A stretch of 28,538 nucleotides of DNA from an uncultured Candidatus Saccharibacteria bacterium (lineage in GTDB: Bacteria > Patescibacteriota > Saccharimonadia > Saccharimonadales > Saccharimonadaceae), in assembly GCA_949070545.1 (NCBI GenBank), contig CARTQV010000004.1, positions 1 through 28,538 on the forward strand, given 5' to 3'. The notes beneath the pieces are model-generated. The model searched no databases. It saw only the letters and a program-made list of their open reading frames with translations, and was not told the DNA's origin. This document shows positions 13,623 to 21,417 of this stretch, piece by piece. The position numbers were made by a program, and so were the translations under genes. Position 1 is the first letter of the stretch; every line of letters begins with the position of its first letter.

Positions 13623-15782
13623 ATGTCGGTTCTCCAGAAGCTCACTCTCCAAAATCTCCGTGCGAATAAACGTCGCACGCTAGTCACCGTTCTCGGCGTC
13701 ATGCTCTCAACTGCTCTGATTCTGTCCGTTGTTGGTCTCGTGACCAGCTTCCAAAAGATGATGTTAAATGTTGCGATTTCTGAAACTGGAAATTATCAAG
13801 AAGTCTATCAAGAGGTTCCGACCGAAGCCCTCGAGTATATCGAGCAGAACCAACATGTTACAGAATATTTTTATTCTGAACCCATCACTCCCGAAAAAGT
13901 TGATGAAAAAGTTGATGAAAAAGTTGATGAAAAAGTTGATGAAAAAGTTTTTGCAACTTATCTGTCGAATCCGCACGCTCCGTATGGTATCGAAGTTTAC
14001 GAACGCCTTGACACTCTGCCTGAAAAACCACGCGGACACTATAATATATATGTCAATTACGACAACCCGCGCGACTATGAGAAGTTCCATGAACAAATTA
14101 CTACAACGCTTCGTGATACTACTGGAAAAGACATCAATGTGCGTACGAACGGAAACCTTCTGCGTGCCTATGGTGTGATTAGTGACGTCGCGCTCGAATC
14201 GTTATACACCGTAGCAATTATCATTATCGCGATTATTGTTACGACCAGTATTTTTGTGATTCGTAATAGTTTTAGTATTTCTACAACTGAGCGCACTCGC
14301 CAGTTTGGTATGTTGTCGAGCATTGGTGCAACTCCGCGCCAGATTCGCCATAGCGTCTTGTTCGAGGGTGTCATGATCGCCGCGCTCGGTATTCCGCTTG
14401 GGATCATCCTTGGCGTTGTCACAGTTGCAATTTTGGTTATTATCGTGAATGCCTTATTGCAAGAACTTATTGTTGCTCAAATCGAATTTTCATTACCGAT
14501 TTGGATTTTCCCGCTAGTTTTGCTACTGAGCTTTGTATCAATCATGCTTTCTTGTTTGCTCCCAGCGATTCGTGCCGGCCGGTTGTCGCCTGTCGAGGCA
14601 ATTCGGGGCAGCCAAGACACAAAGATTAATCCAAAGAAACTGCGCACTCCGCGCTGGATTACGAAGTCATTCGGTATCGGTGGAGTGATTGCACACAAAA
14701 ACCTGAAACGCAGCCGCAAAAAATATCGTACCACTGTGATTTCTATCGTTCTCTCAGTTGCGACGTTTGTCGGGTTATCAAGCTTCTTGACCTACGGCAA
14801 AAAGGCAATTAGTCTCGAGTACCACGAAAGTCGTGCTGAGATTGTGCTCTACGGTGGCGACACCAAGTTCTATGACGATTTGGTGCAAAAGTTCCAGCTC
14901 AAAGATTATGCTTATTATAAGATGTTGCCAGCCACTTCCGAGATTAGCGTTTATCTCATGAACCATGCTTCCTTCGAGGCTTATGCCAAATCACTCGGTG
15001 TCGAATCCGACGATTATCGTAACGTGAGTATTATGTATAACCAAAGTCTTACAAGTACTGATGATGGATATAAAGTTACCGAAATTGGCTCCGAGACAGT
15101 TGATTTCCCCATTACGGTCACCACCACTTCACGCCCGCTCGGGTTCGAAGCTAGCATGCAGCCAATCGTTTATCTCCCGGATGATTATGCTAATTTGGAC
15201 CAAATCCCACTGGCGACGTCCGATACTGCGCAATACGAGTTCGTCGGCGCTGCGATCGAGGATTTCGAACAACTTGACGCCTATCTAACGGATTTTTCCG
15301 AAACCCAGACCGACTTCGAATACTTCACCTACCAAAACGTGAAAGAAAGTTATCGACAAATGAGTCGTTTAATTCTTCTGATGGAGATTTTCCTTTATGG
15401 ATTTATCGCGGTTGTGACTTTGATTGGCGTAACCAACATTTTCAACACTATCACAACCAACGTAGCTCTCCGTGCTCGCGAATTCGCCATGCTGAAATCC
15501 GTCGGCATGACCAGTCGTGAATTCAACCACATGGTTCGTCTAGAAAGTCTCTTTTATAGCAGCAAAGCTTTATTGATTGGTTTGCCACTCGGGCTGCTAC
15601 TTTCCTTCGCTTTCTACCGAGCTGTCGCGAGCTCTGTTGACTTCGGGTTCATTTTTCCTTGGCTCGCGATTTTGATTTCCGTCGCCGCTGTCGCAATTCT
15701 CATCAGTATTATCATGCACTATTCCGTACATGAAGTCGAGAAACAAAATATCATCGAAACAATCCGTTCCGAAAACGTTTAG
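13623..15782 (+). CDS. ABC transporter permease, FtsX/BceB-like
   Basis: A 719-residue membrane protein. It has one N-terminal helix (about 22-43), an extracellular domain of roughly 150 residues, a first FtsX-type helix bundle (about 190-330), a second helix with a large extracellular region of about 200 residues, and a second FtsX bundle at the C terminus. This layout fits mechanotransmission transporters that handle antimicrobial peptides or lipoproteins. The start is the ATG at 13623 (MSVLQKLTLQNLRANKRRTL); an in-frame ATG at 13584 would overlap the ATPase gene. Residues 91-109 are a tandem VDEK repeat in the first extracellular domain. The two-component genes that follow suggest a Vex/Vnc- or Bce-type sensing module. 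Confidence 0.9.
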   Translation: MSVLQKLTLQNLRANKRRTLVTVLGVMLSTALILSVVGLVTSFQKMMLNVAISETGNYQEVYQEVPTEALEYIEQNQHVTEYFYSEPITPEKVDEKVDEKVDEKVDEKVFATYLSNPHAPYGIEVYERLDTLPEKPRGHYNIYVNYDNPRDYEKFHEQITTTLRDTTGKDINVRTNGNLLRAYGVISDVALESLYTVAIIIIAIIVTTSIFVIRNSFSISTTERTRQFGMLSSIGATPRQIRHSVLFEGVMIAALGIPLGIILGVVTVAILVIIVNALLQELIVAQIEFSLPIWIFPLVLLLSFVSIMLSCLLPAIRAGRLSPVEAIRGSQDTKINPKKLRTPRWITKSFGIGGVIAHKNLKRSRKKYRTTVISIVLSVATFVGLSSFLTYGKKAISLEYHESRAEIVLYGGDTKFYDDLVQKFQLKDYAYYKMLPATSEISVYLMNHASFEAYAKSLGVESDDYRNVSIMYNQSLTSTDDGYKVTEIGSETVDFPITVTTTSRPLGFEASMQPIVYLPDDYANLDQIPLATSDTAQYEFVGAAIEDFEQLDAYLTDFSETQTDFEYFTYQNVKESYRQMSRLILLMEIFLYGFIAVVTLIGVTNIFNTITTNVALRAREFAMLKSVGMTSREFNHMVRLESLFYSSKALLIGLPLGLLLSFAFYRAVASSVDFGFIFPWLAILISVAAVAILISIIMHYSVHEVEKQNIIETIRSENV
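13893..13949 (+). repeat. In-frame 12-bp tandem repeat (VDEK)n in the permease
   Basis: GAAAAAGTTGAT is repeated four times perfectly, plus a 9-base partial copy. Each unit adds four residues, so slippage changes length without shifting the frame. It lies in the extracellular domain after the first membrane helix. Confidence 0.9.
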
Positions 15783-15788
15783 TTCAAC

Positions 15789-15794
15789 TATAAT
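15789..15794 (+). promoter_or_regulatory. -10 box before the response regulator, leaderless
   Basis: TATAAT between the permease stop and the regulator ATG at 15801, with 6 bases to the start codon. The two-component genes can therefore be transcribed apart from the transporter. Confidence 0.55.
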
Positions 15795-15800
15795 AGACTC

Positions 15801-16493
15801 ATGACGACGCGAATTTTATTAGTCGAAGACGATCAACTAACTGCGAAAGGTCTGGAATATTTGCTCGAACGTGCTGGCTATGCGGTTACGACAGCTCCCG
15901 ATCTCGCCAGCGCTTGCATTATTATCGCAGACAGCCACTATGATGTTGCCTTGTTGGATATATCTTTACCTGATGGAGAGAGCTTTGATTTTGCAAACCG
16001 GTTGAAAGCGACTTTTCCTGAAACCATCTTGATTTTTTTGACGGCGAAAGATGGCGAAGACGATATCGTGCGTGGGCTGAAACTGGGCGCTGATGATTAT
16101 ATCGTGAAGCCTTTTCGCAGTCGTGAGCTATTACTTCGCATTCGCAACCATCTCGAGCGTCAACATCCTGCTCCCTCGACCTTGAGTTGTGGGATTGTCA
16201 CGTTACGTCCAGAGAGCAACGAAGTCGAAGTGGCAGGAAGGGGCATTATGCTCACCGCACTCGAAACAAAACTTCTGTCTTGTCTGCTCGAGAATGCCGG
16301 ACATGCCGTCTCGCGAGCGCGGTTACTAGACGAAATCTATGCCGCAACGGACAAAATCGTGACGGACAACGCTCTGACGGTCTACTTGAAGCGCCTGCGT
16401 CAAAAACTAAGCGTCCCAGGCCTCATTGAAACTTTGAAAAACACTGGCTATCGGCTGAACGAAATCTCAGAACTCACGGAGACCGAGGTGTGA
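15801..16493 (+). CDS. OmpR/PhoB-family response regulator
   Basis: A DNA-binding regulator of 230 residues. The receiver domain has the acidic pair D10/D11, the phospho-acceptor D53 in LLDISLPDG, the conserved Thr in LTAKDG and the Lys in IVKPF. The C-terminal half is a winged helix (LTALETKLLSCLLENAG, then NALTVYLKRLRQKL). Its GTGTGA end overlaps the GTG start of the kinase by four bases, so the two are coupled. The likely target is the adjacent transporter operon; no obvious direct-repeat operator could be assigned by eye. Confidence 0.94.
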   Translation: MTTRILLVEDDQLTAKGLEYLLERAGYAVTTAPDLASACIIIADSHYDVALLDISLPDGESFDFANRLKATFPETILIFLTAKDGEDDIVRGLKLGADDYIVKPFRSRELLLRIRNHLERQHPAPSTLSCGIVTLRPESNEVEVAGRGIMLTALETKLLSCLLENAGHAVSRARLLDEIYAATDKIVTDNALTVYLKRLRQKLSVPGLIETLKNTGYRLNEISELTETEV

Positions 16494-17716
16494 AGCGTCG
16501 TTTGAGATATTTCCTAGTTCCGTGCTTGATGCTAGTTATCTTAGGCTTAGGCTTTTGGCTATTCTTATGTCATCAGTTTGCCAATTCTTATCGCACGGCA
16601 ACCAATAGTGAAACCGCCGCCTTGATTGGCAACATACTGGAGGCGGCACCTGAATTCGACCGTGAGGAACTGATCCAGATTCTGCGCGATAATTCTTTTT
16701 CTGATACTGAAGCAGTTGAGCTCGGCGATGCGGTTTTGGAGCAATATGGCTATTTTCCGACCGACTATGCCAGCCCGCATGCTGAGAACGTCGCTGTTCG
16801 GATTTGTCTGGCTGGCGGGATTATCATTGCAGTACTCACAGCTGTCCTAATGGTCTATTTTATCCTGCTTGACTATCGCCGTGAACATCGTATTAGAAAG
16901 CTTATCTCTTACCTGCAAGATCTCAATCAACATATTTATGATCTGCGCCTTAACGAAAACAGTGAAGATGAACTTTCCTTACTGACGAACGAACTCTATA
17001 AAATCACCGTTTCTCTGAAAGAGGCCGCCGAACTCAACCAGAAACATCGTCAGAATCTCGAAACTGCCCTCACCGATATTTCTCATCAACTGCGCACTCC
17101 GCTCACGTCTCTCAAAATCATGGTGGATAATATTTATGATGATCCTGACATGTCGCCAGCAGTACGGCAGGATTTCCTTCGTTCAATCAATCATCAAATC
17201 GATTCAATGTCGGAGCTCGTCACAACCTTGCTCCATCTCGCACAATTTGACAACGGTTCAATTAAGTTATGTCCGCAACCAGTCTCAGTGCGAGCCTTTC
17301 TCGCTCCGGTTTTGGAAAGTTTGGCCGTTCTCGCCGACTTATCTGACATTAATCTCGAGCTGTCTGGCGCCCTCGATACTGAGCTCAACCTCGACGTTCG
17401 CTGGCAACGTGAGGCTTTGACAAATATTATTAAAAATTGTATCGAACATACCCCCAATGGTGGAAAAGTCAGGATTGCGGTTGACGCTTGTCCGCTCTTC
17501 GTACGCATTGATATTAGCGACGAGGGTGAGGGGATCAAGAAATCTGATTTGAAACGCATTTTCCAGCGTTTCTATCGGGTGCCCGGCTCGCAAGATAGCG
17601 GCGTCGGCATCGGTTTAGCGTTCGCAAAAACAGTAGTCGAAGCCGCGAATGGTCAGATTACCGTGCGCTCGACGCCCAAAAAGGGCACAAAATTCAGCGT
17701 AACGTATTTCAGTTAG
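16490..17716 (+). CDS. Sensor histidine kinase (VncS/BceS-like class)
   Basis: A membrane kinase of 408 residues. It has helix 1 (about 8-28), an extracellular domain of about 80 residues, helix 2 (about 105-128), then the dimerisation domain with H199 in SHQLRTPLTSL. The ATPase domain shows an N box (NIIKNCIEHTPNGG), G1 (DISDEGEGI) and G2 (GVGIGLAFAKTVVEA). The extracellular loop is longer than the very short loop of true BceS intramembrane sensors, so direct ligand sensing, as in Vnc/Van-type kinases, is possible. The start is GTG at 16490, overlapping the regulator stop. Confidence 0.93.
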   Translation: MKRRLRYFLVPCLMLVILGLGFWLFLCHQFANSYRTATNSETAALIGNILEAAPEFDREELIQILRDNSFSDTEAVELGDAVLEQYGYFPTDYASPHAENVAVRICLAGGIIIAVLTAVLMVYFILLDYRREHRIRKLISYLQDLNQHIYDLRLNENSEDELSLLTNELYKITVSLKEAAELNQKHRQNLETALTDISHQLRTPLTSLKIMVDNIYDDPDMSPAVRQDFLRSINHQIDSMSELVTTLLHLAQFDNGSIKLCPQPVSVRAFLAPVLESLAVLADLSDINLELSGALDTELNLDVRWQREALTNIIKNCIEHTPNGGKVRIAVDACPLFVRIDISDEGEGIKKSDLKRIFQRFYRVPGSQDSGVGIGLAFAKTVVEAANGQITVRSTPKKGTKFSVTYFS

Positions 17717-17756
17717 ACACCTTTTTGCTAAAAACGCTAAAAAAGCCTTAGAACTA

Positions 17757-17786
17757 TTGACTTTTTTTGATAAACTGTGCTACAAT
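17757..17786 (+). promoter_or_regulatory. Promoter of the 147-residue gene
   Basis: TTGACT (17757-17762), an 18-base spacer ending CTGTGC, and TACAAT (17781-17786). The CTGTGCTACAAT extended -10 is the same as in the promoters of the 18665-19456 gene (minus strand) and the 22108 gene. Confidence 0.75.
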
Positions 17787-17805
17787 AGAAAGAGTAGCAC
17801 AGTTT
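17772..17805. promoter_or_regulatory. 12-bp perfect inverted repeat over the -10 and start site
   Basis: AAACTGTGCTAC and GTAGCACAGTTT are separated by 10 bases. The left arm covers the -10 box and the right arm the start of the transcript. It could be a repressor operator; the other two promoters with the same -10 lack the right arm. Confidence 0.5.
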
Positions 17806-17835
17806 TGGCGTTCATATTGAGAAAGGGGTGATAAA

Positions 17836-18279
17836 ATGAACGAAAACTGGAAGTTATCGAAGCTAAGTACACCCGAGCGAATCTTAGACAAAATTACATC
17901 TGAGATTCCTCAACCTGTCGGCATTATCATCATCGGACCAGACTGTCGACAGAGAGACGAAACAGTGGATTATTTGTTGGAAAAACAGCGACAAGCTGTT
18001 CGCAGCAACATGCCCTTCCAACATGAGGAAGAACATTATCGTTTCGGGCGACAAGGCAGTATCATTTCTCTCATGAAAAGCTCCGAGGCGAGTTATGTCA
18101 TTTATCGTCGTGAATTATTCGAGCGTCTGCGCGATGCTGGTATGAAATGTATCGTCGCGGTCTGTATTGATTCTGACGAGGAATTGGAGGAGGCCGAGGA
18201 AGAGGCGGCGCGTAAATTATTAAGAGTTTACCCTCCATCGCCCGACGAGGTGGACTACCTCGTCACGGTACCAAGTTAA
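17836..18279 (+). CDS. Unknown 147-residue cytoplasmic protein
   Basis: Not recognised. No signal peptide or membrane helix is visible. Residues 28-36 (GIIIIGPDC), followed by a helix TVDYLLEKQ, look like a degenerate P-loop NTPase start without the Gly-Lys-Ser/Thr. The region 124-137 is acidic. The C terminus is YPPSPDEVDYLVTVPS. A guanylate-kinase-like ancestry is conceivable but unsupported. An AAAGGGG ribosome site precedes the ATG. It is a single-gene unit with a strong promoter, an operator-like palindrome and a strong terminator at 18335. Promoter type and GGGG ribosome site are shared with two other unknown genes of this window. Confidence 0.75.
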   Translation: MNENWKLSKLSTPERILDKITSEIPQPVGIIIIGPDCRQRDETVDYLLEKQRQAVRSNMPFQHEEEHYRFGRQGSIISLMKSSEASYVIYRRELFERLRDAGMKCIVAVCIDSDEELEEAEEEAARKLLRVYPPSPDEVDYLVTVPS

Positions 18280-18282
18280 TCG

Positions 18283-18318
18283 ACAGAATATTGGCCAATA
18301 TTCTGTCCCCTAGGGGAC
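18283..18318. repeat. Two overlapping perfect palindromes after the 147-residue gene
   Basis: A 24-bp perfect palindrome (ACAGAATATTGG and its complement, 18283-18306) overlaps by two bases a 14-bp one (GTCCCCTAGGGGAC, 18305-18318). Neither is followed by a T run. They may be RNA-stabilising stems or protein sites upstream of the true terminator. Confidence 0.7.
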
Positions 18319-18334
18319 ACTGTTTAATTGTTTA

Positions 18335-18365
18335 CCTCCTGCAAAATTTTGCAGGAGGATTTTTA
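18335..18365 (+). terminator. Terminator of the 147-residue gene
   Basis: CCTCCTGCAAAA pairs with TTTTGCAGGAGG, a 24-base perfect palindrome at 18335-18358, followed by ATTTTTAT. Confidence 0.85.
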
Positions 18366-18368
18366 TAC

Positions 18369-18591
18369 TCTCCCCCTCCTCCTACTATAGACACTAACTA
18401 GCTAGGCAGCGGAGGGAACTGCCGTAGTAACGGTTGAGGCTGTTGGACGGAAGTACACCACCATTGCCGAAGTAGAGGTAGTAAGCGTAGTATCCGTTAG
18501 AGTTAGGAGTAGATGACCAATAGTAGTTACCCTGCCCGGAGTAGCCAAGAGGCTTAGCCCCGTCGGAGTTGGCCCTCCCGCTGCGCACAAA
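18369..18591 (-). repeat. Variable-domain (FISUMP-like) cassette 2
   Basis: On the minus strand, GTG at 18588 to TAG at 18394 gives 64 residues. It starts VRSGRANSDG, has a core NYYWSST, AYYLYF and LPSN, and ends NRYYGSSLRCLAS, a well-preserved FISUMP/C-type-lectin-like C-terminus. The frame is open a further 13 codons, but those codons are the terminator hairpin of the 263-residue gene. The T run of that terminator supplies the TTT codon before GTG. The conserved tail follows the stop and ends next to the opposing terminator. So the cassette exactly fills the space between two convergent terminators and has no visible start signals. Confidence 0.8.
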
Positions 18592-18620
18592 AAACACCCC
18601 AGCTCCTTCAGGAGCTGGGG
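18589..18620 (-). terminator. Terminator of the 263-residue gene
   Basis: Read on the minus strand, CCCCAGCTCC pairs with GGAGCTGGGG around a TGAA loop and is followed by TGTTTTTT. A second hairpin (TTAGCAATA / TATTGCTAA) lies between it and the stop codon. Confidence 0.85.
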
Positions 18621-18664
18621 TTAGCAATAAACTTTATTGCTAACTATGGTTTAGATGTTACAGT

Positions 18665-19456
18665 TCACGACTCAGGCTCTGTCGAAGCTTTCACTTTCAT
18701 TATTGCCTCAACGAGGTCGTAGCGAAACCGCTTACGCAACCCTTCGATCAGCTCTTCCTGTTCCAGCAGCTTCTTATTGATCGGATCACCAATCGTTATC
18801 AAACGGTCGATCAGCTCAACAATGCGGTAGTCATCTTCGCAAATCCGCTCCAAACTACCGTCGGGGCGTCTTGCCGAAACGTATTTCACTTCGTCGTACT
18901 GCACCTGCTGATCACGTGGTAGAGCCTGATACTGTTCGCGCAGAATCTCTGTGCCAGTTTCTCTGTGATGGAATAACGTCCTCGGCCAAGCACGGTGCTT
19001 TTCCGGTTTGACTAATTCACCGTCAAGATCAATTTCATTTCCGGTGCAATCTACTCGTTCGCAATCCATCAACATTGACATAACATCATATTTGTTGATG
19101 TCATAGCGATAATGCGGCGACAGACACGCTTCACCAGTGATAAGCTGTGCAACCACCATCGGAACAGGAGACTCCGAGTGATACAAGCCCCCGACGTATT
19201 GCTCTCCAAGCGCCTCGGGCTTTTCCTTATAAAACGTACTTATCATCAGTTCCGCTCGGCTCATCTCGTTGAAATATTCCGCCTGTTGCTCGAGCACCTT
19301 ACCTGCGACCCACGTCTGTGTTTCTTTGTCGTTCGGATTATCTTCCACCGGACAACGTTGATTATAGACCGCCATCGCCGCCAGAAAACCATCCGTAAAA
19401 GTCGCCAGTTCCTTGCTGCTCGCTTCCTTGAAAAAACTTGTGAAAATTCTCTGCAT
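18665..19456 (-). CDS. Unknown 263-residue protein
   Basis: Not recognised. It is soluble and mostly helical by composition, with acidic and basic residues throughout. Possible landmarks are CERVDCTGNEID (132-143) and the C-terminal helix EELIEGLRKRFRYDLVEAIM. No catalytic motif is clear. The ATG at 19456 follows AAGGGGGA. The leader is about 120 nt and folds into a long stem that ends next to the ribosome site. It is a single-gene unit, convergent with the 147-residue gene, with promoter, leader and terminator all well formed. Base composition is like the core genes. Confidence 0.75.
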   Translation of the reverse strand: MQRIFTSFFKEASSKELATFTDGFLAAMAVYNQRCPVEDNPNDKETQTWVAGKVLEQQAEYFNEMSRAELMISTFYKEKPEALGEQYVGGLYHSESPVPMVVAQLITGEACLSPHYRYDINKYDVMSMLMDCERVDCTGNEIDLDGELVKPEKHRAWPRTLFHHRETGTEILREQYQALPRDQQVQYDEVKYVSARRPDGSLERICEDDYRIVELIDRLITIGDPINKKLLEQEELIEGLRKRFRYDLVEAIMKVKASTEPES

Positions 19457-19471
19457 ATTGCATTCCCCCTT

Positions 19472-19529
19472 GGTTTATTATATTTTCATCCGACGTCAAA
19501 TTGACCGCAGATGATTCATATAATAAACC
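19472..19529 (-). promoter_or_regulatory. Stem-loop in the leader of the 263-residue gene
   Basis: On the minus strand, GGTTTATTATAT (19529-19518) pairs perfectly with ATATAATAAACC (19483-19472), 8 bases before the ATG-proximal GGGGG ribosome site. The loop region contains a second small CATC/GATG pairing. Such a stem can control access to the ribosome site (thermosensor, protein- or ligand-binding leader); the mechanism is unknown. Confidence 0.5.
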
Positions 19530-19582
19530 TCAGAGGACATCTAAACTCATAAACAACCTAGGCTCAACTAGCCTATACTCTC

Positions 19583-19611
19583 ATTGTAGCACAGATTATC
19601 TAAAAAGTCAA
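19583..19611 (-). promoter_or_regulatory. Promoter of the 263-residue gene
   Basis: On the minus strand TTGACT (19611-19606), a 17-base spacer and TACAAT (19588-19583), preceded by CTGTGC as in the promoters at 17757 and 21918. Confidence 0.8.
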
Positions 19612-19649
19612 TAGTTATACTATATTTTTCTAAATAACAATGTTTATGC

Positions 19650-19678
19650 TTGATTAAAAGTCTGTTCTTTGCTATCAT
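19650..19678 (+). promoter_or_regulatory. Promoter of a short transcription unit
   Basis: TTGATT, a 17-base spacer and TATCAT preceded by TTTGC. The transcript would start near 19685 and end at the hairpin at 19876-19905. Its first ~60 bases can close a stem, GGCTATTC at the start with GAATAGC just before the small ORF. Confidence 0.45.
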
Positions 19679-19766
19679 GGATAAGGCTATTCGCGGGGTA
19701 AGGTCGAAAACGGCTGATTTTACTCAGACGATTCCCTAGAATAGCAGTAATTAAACAGGAGTATGA

Positions 19767-19862
19767 ATGCGTATCAAGCAAAAACATGGTCAAACTCGCC
19801 GTGAACCGCTGTTTCCACCGGCTCCTTGGCAAGAGTTTATTGAGATCAAGCCGAAACTTTAG
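19767..19862 (+). CDS. Possible 31-residue small protein, unknown
   Basis: An ORF starting MRIKQKHGQTRREPL and ending FIEIKPKL, basic at the N terminus. ACAGGAG lies six bases before the ATG. It is the only reading frame in a unit that has its own promoter and terminator, so it is either a small expressed protein or lies within a small structured RNA. No family is recognised. Confidence 0.4.
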   Translation: MRIKQKHGQTRREPLFPPAPWQEFIEIKPKL

Positions 19863-19875
19863 TTTCATACGCACG

Positions 19876-19905
19876 TCCCGTTGGTTTCCGGCGGGACTTT
19901 TTTGT
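19876..19905 (+). terminator. Terminator of the short transcription unit
   Basis: GTCCCG pairs with CGGGAC, followed by TTTTTT, 15-20 bases after the 31-residue ORF stop. Confidence 0.65.
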
Positions 19906-19960
19906 TGCGCGTGGTTGGCAGGGTGCAAACTTCGTGTTAGAATGAAGAAAAAGGAGGTTC

Positions 19961-21055
19961 ATGGGTAAGACGATAGACGTAGATACGCGCACTTTTGTCC
20001 GTTTTTGGTTGGTGATTCTAGGCTTTATCCTGTCGGCTGTTTTGATTTGGAAAGCGCTCGACGCCTTGATTATTATCGGAATCGCATTGTTTCTCGCGAT
20101 CGCAATTCGCCCGCTTGCCCAGAAAATTAACCGTCTCACCGCGAAGGACCACGGGAAGTCTTCTACGGTGTTGGCCTATGTTCTTTTGGTGAGTGTTTTT
20201 GCCTTAATTGTGTCTCTAGTTGGGCCAGTCGTGATCGATCAGACCACCCAATTTATGCAACAGCTTCCTTCGACCTTTGAGCATACGCTCGGTGGTTGGG
20301 AAGGTATTAATAGTTTTGGGCGCACAGTCGGAGTTGAGAATCTCCAAGAGGAAGCGATGGCGGCGGTGCAATCCTTCTCGAGCAATGTTGTTGGCAACCT
20401 TGGTAATGTCCTCGTCGTCAGCGTTGGCACCATGGCGCAAATTGTCACGAATGTAATCTTGACTATCGTCTTGACGCTATTTTTCTCGCTTGAAGGGCCG
20501 TCGATTCTCGAATCTTGTTGGCGTGCGCTCGAGGGGAAGAAAAAGGACAAATCTGTGCGTGCCGTGAAACGTCTGCTCGGGCGCATGGTTGACGTGATTT
20601 CAACTTATGTTTCACGCCAAGTGATGGTCGCGTTTCTTGACGGCTGCGTCGTCACAGTTGCGATTTTGCTGCTGTCGCTTCTTTTCGGTATTTCAGGGAA
20701 CTTGGCTTTGCCGATGGGTTTGCTTGCGATGGTTTTTTACCTCATCCCGATGTTTGGTCCAATTTTGAGCTGCGGCCTGATTACACTCGTTTTGCTCTTT
20801 AGCTCGCCAGTTGCCGCATTGATTTTTCTCGTGTTCTATATTGTGTACGCTCAAATTGAGAACAATATTATCGCACCGAAGATTCAGGGTGGTGCCTTGA
20901 ACCTTCCTGCAACAATCATCCTCGTGGCGATTATTATCGGGATGAATCTGTTCGGCTTACTCGGGGCAATTATTGCAATCCCAATCGCTGGGTGTATCCG
21001 GGTGTTGATTGAGGAACTTCCTAACCTACGTTCAGCAAAGGGAATTTTTGATTAA
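19961..21055 (+). CDS. AI-2E family (PerM/UPF0118) membrane transporter
   Basis: A 364-residue protein with the family layout. Two N-terminal helices (about 13-33 and 36-55) are followed by PLAQKINRL, a third helix (about 66-90), a soluble amphipathic stretch (residues 95-150), and then five further helices. The C-terminal region AQIENNIIAPKIQGGALNLP is typical. Members export small molecules (AI-2 in some, Na+/H+ exchange in others), so the substrate is not predictable. AGGAGG precedes the ATG. It is probably transcribed from an unassigned site between 19905 and 19950 (a GTGTTAGAAT -10-like element lies at 19934-19943), upstream of tRNA-Gln. Confidence 0.88.
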   Translation: MGKTIDVDTRTFVRFWLVILGFILSAVLIWKALDALIIIGIALFLAIAIRPLAQKINRLTAKDHGKSSTVLAYVLLVSVFALIVSLVGPVVIDQTTQFMQQLPSTFEHTLGGWEGINSFGRTVGVENLQEEAMAAVQSFSSNVVGNLGNVLVVSVGTMAQIVTNVILTIVLTLFFSLEGPSILESCWRALEGKKKDKSVRAVKRLLGRMVDVISTYVSRQVMVAFLDGCVVTVAILLLSLLFGISGNLALPMGLLAMVFYLIPMFGPILSCGLITLVLLFSSPVAALIFLVFYIVYAQIENNIIAPKIQGGALNLPATIILVAIIIGMNLFGLLGAIIAIPIAGCIRVLIEELPNLRSAKGIFD

Positions 21056-21091
21056 AACTTGCACAGTCTAGCCACAAAGACGGTTTTGTGC

Positions 21092-21097
21092 TAAAAT
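21092..21097 (+). promoter_or_regulatory. Extended -10 of tRNA-Gln
   Basis: TGTGCTAAAAT: TAAAAT with the TGTGC extension ends 12 bases before the first base of the tRNA. No -35 at the right distance was found. Confidence 0.5.
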
Positions 21098-21109
21098 AGC
21101 CACAGGCGA

Positions 21110-21184
21110 TGGGTCGTCGCCAAGTGGTAAGGCACTGGGTTTTGGTCCCAGCATTCGCAGGTTCGAATCCTGCCGACCCAGCCA
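21110..21184 (+). tRNA. tRNA-Gln (anticodon UUG), CCA encoded
   Basis: A 7-bp acceptor stem (TGGGTCG with CGACCCA), D arm (GCC AAGTGGTAA GGC), anticodon stem CTGGG/CCCAG with loop TTTTGGT giving anticodon TTG, and T arm GCAGG TTCGAAT CCTGC. The discriminator G is followed by an encoded CCA. Its 3' end borders an A+T-rich island with an integrase remnant, so it is the likely integration target. Confidence 0.96.
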
Positions 21185-21218
21185 AGTTTGCACGTCACGT
21201 TTGATACAAAACCACGTT

Positions 21219-21251
21219 AGGAAATACCCCGCATTTATAGGGGTATTTCCT
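21219..21251 (+). terminator. Hairpin downstream of tRNA-Gln
   Basis: AGGAAATACCCC pairs perfectly with GGGGTATTTCCT across a 9-base loop. The T run after it is weak (ATTCTAT), so it may terminate or merely protect the 3' end. Confidence 0.6.
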
Positions 21252-21344
21252 ATTCTATGGGCTTAAGATAAGTAAAAATGAGCCTATAAATTGAGCCAAA
21301 ATAAAATCAAAACAGCCTATAGTAAGAGGGTTGATTTTACACGA

Positions 21345-21376
21345 TGCACCATTTTGCACCATTAAGGTTATGGTGC
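21345..21376. repeat. Repeated TGCACCATT elements, possible integrase arm sites
   Basis: TGCACCATT occurs twice ten bases apart (21345, 21355), followed by the inverted form ATGGTGC at 21370. Short repeats between a tRNA 3' end and an integrase gene are typical of the recombinase-binding region of an integrated element. Confidence 0.35.
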
Positions 21377-21417
21377 TATTCCTTTATTTTATTCTTGATA
21401 CAATATCACTACCTTTC

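Noticed and set aside
21309..21325. GCCTATAGTAAGAGGG as a further cassette tail copy
   Set aside because: Only the middle (CCTATAGTA) matches; the CTAGCTAGTTAG part is absent, so chance similarity is likely.
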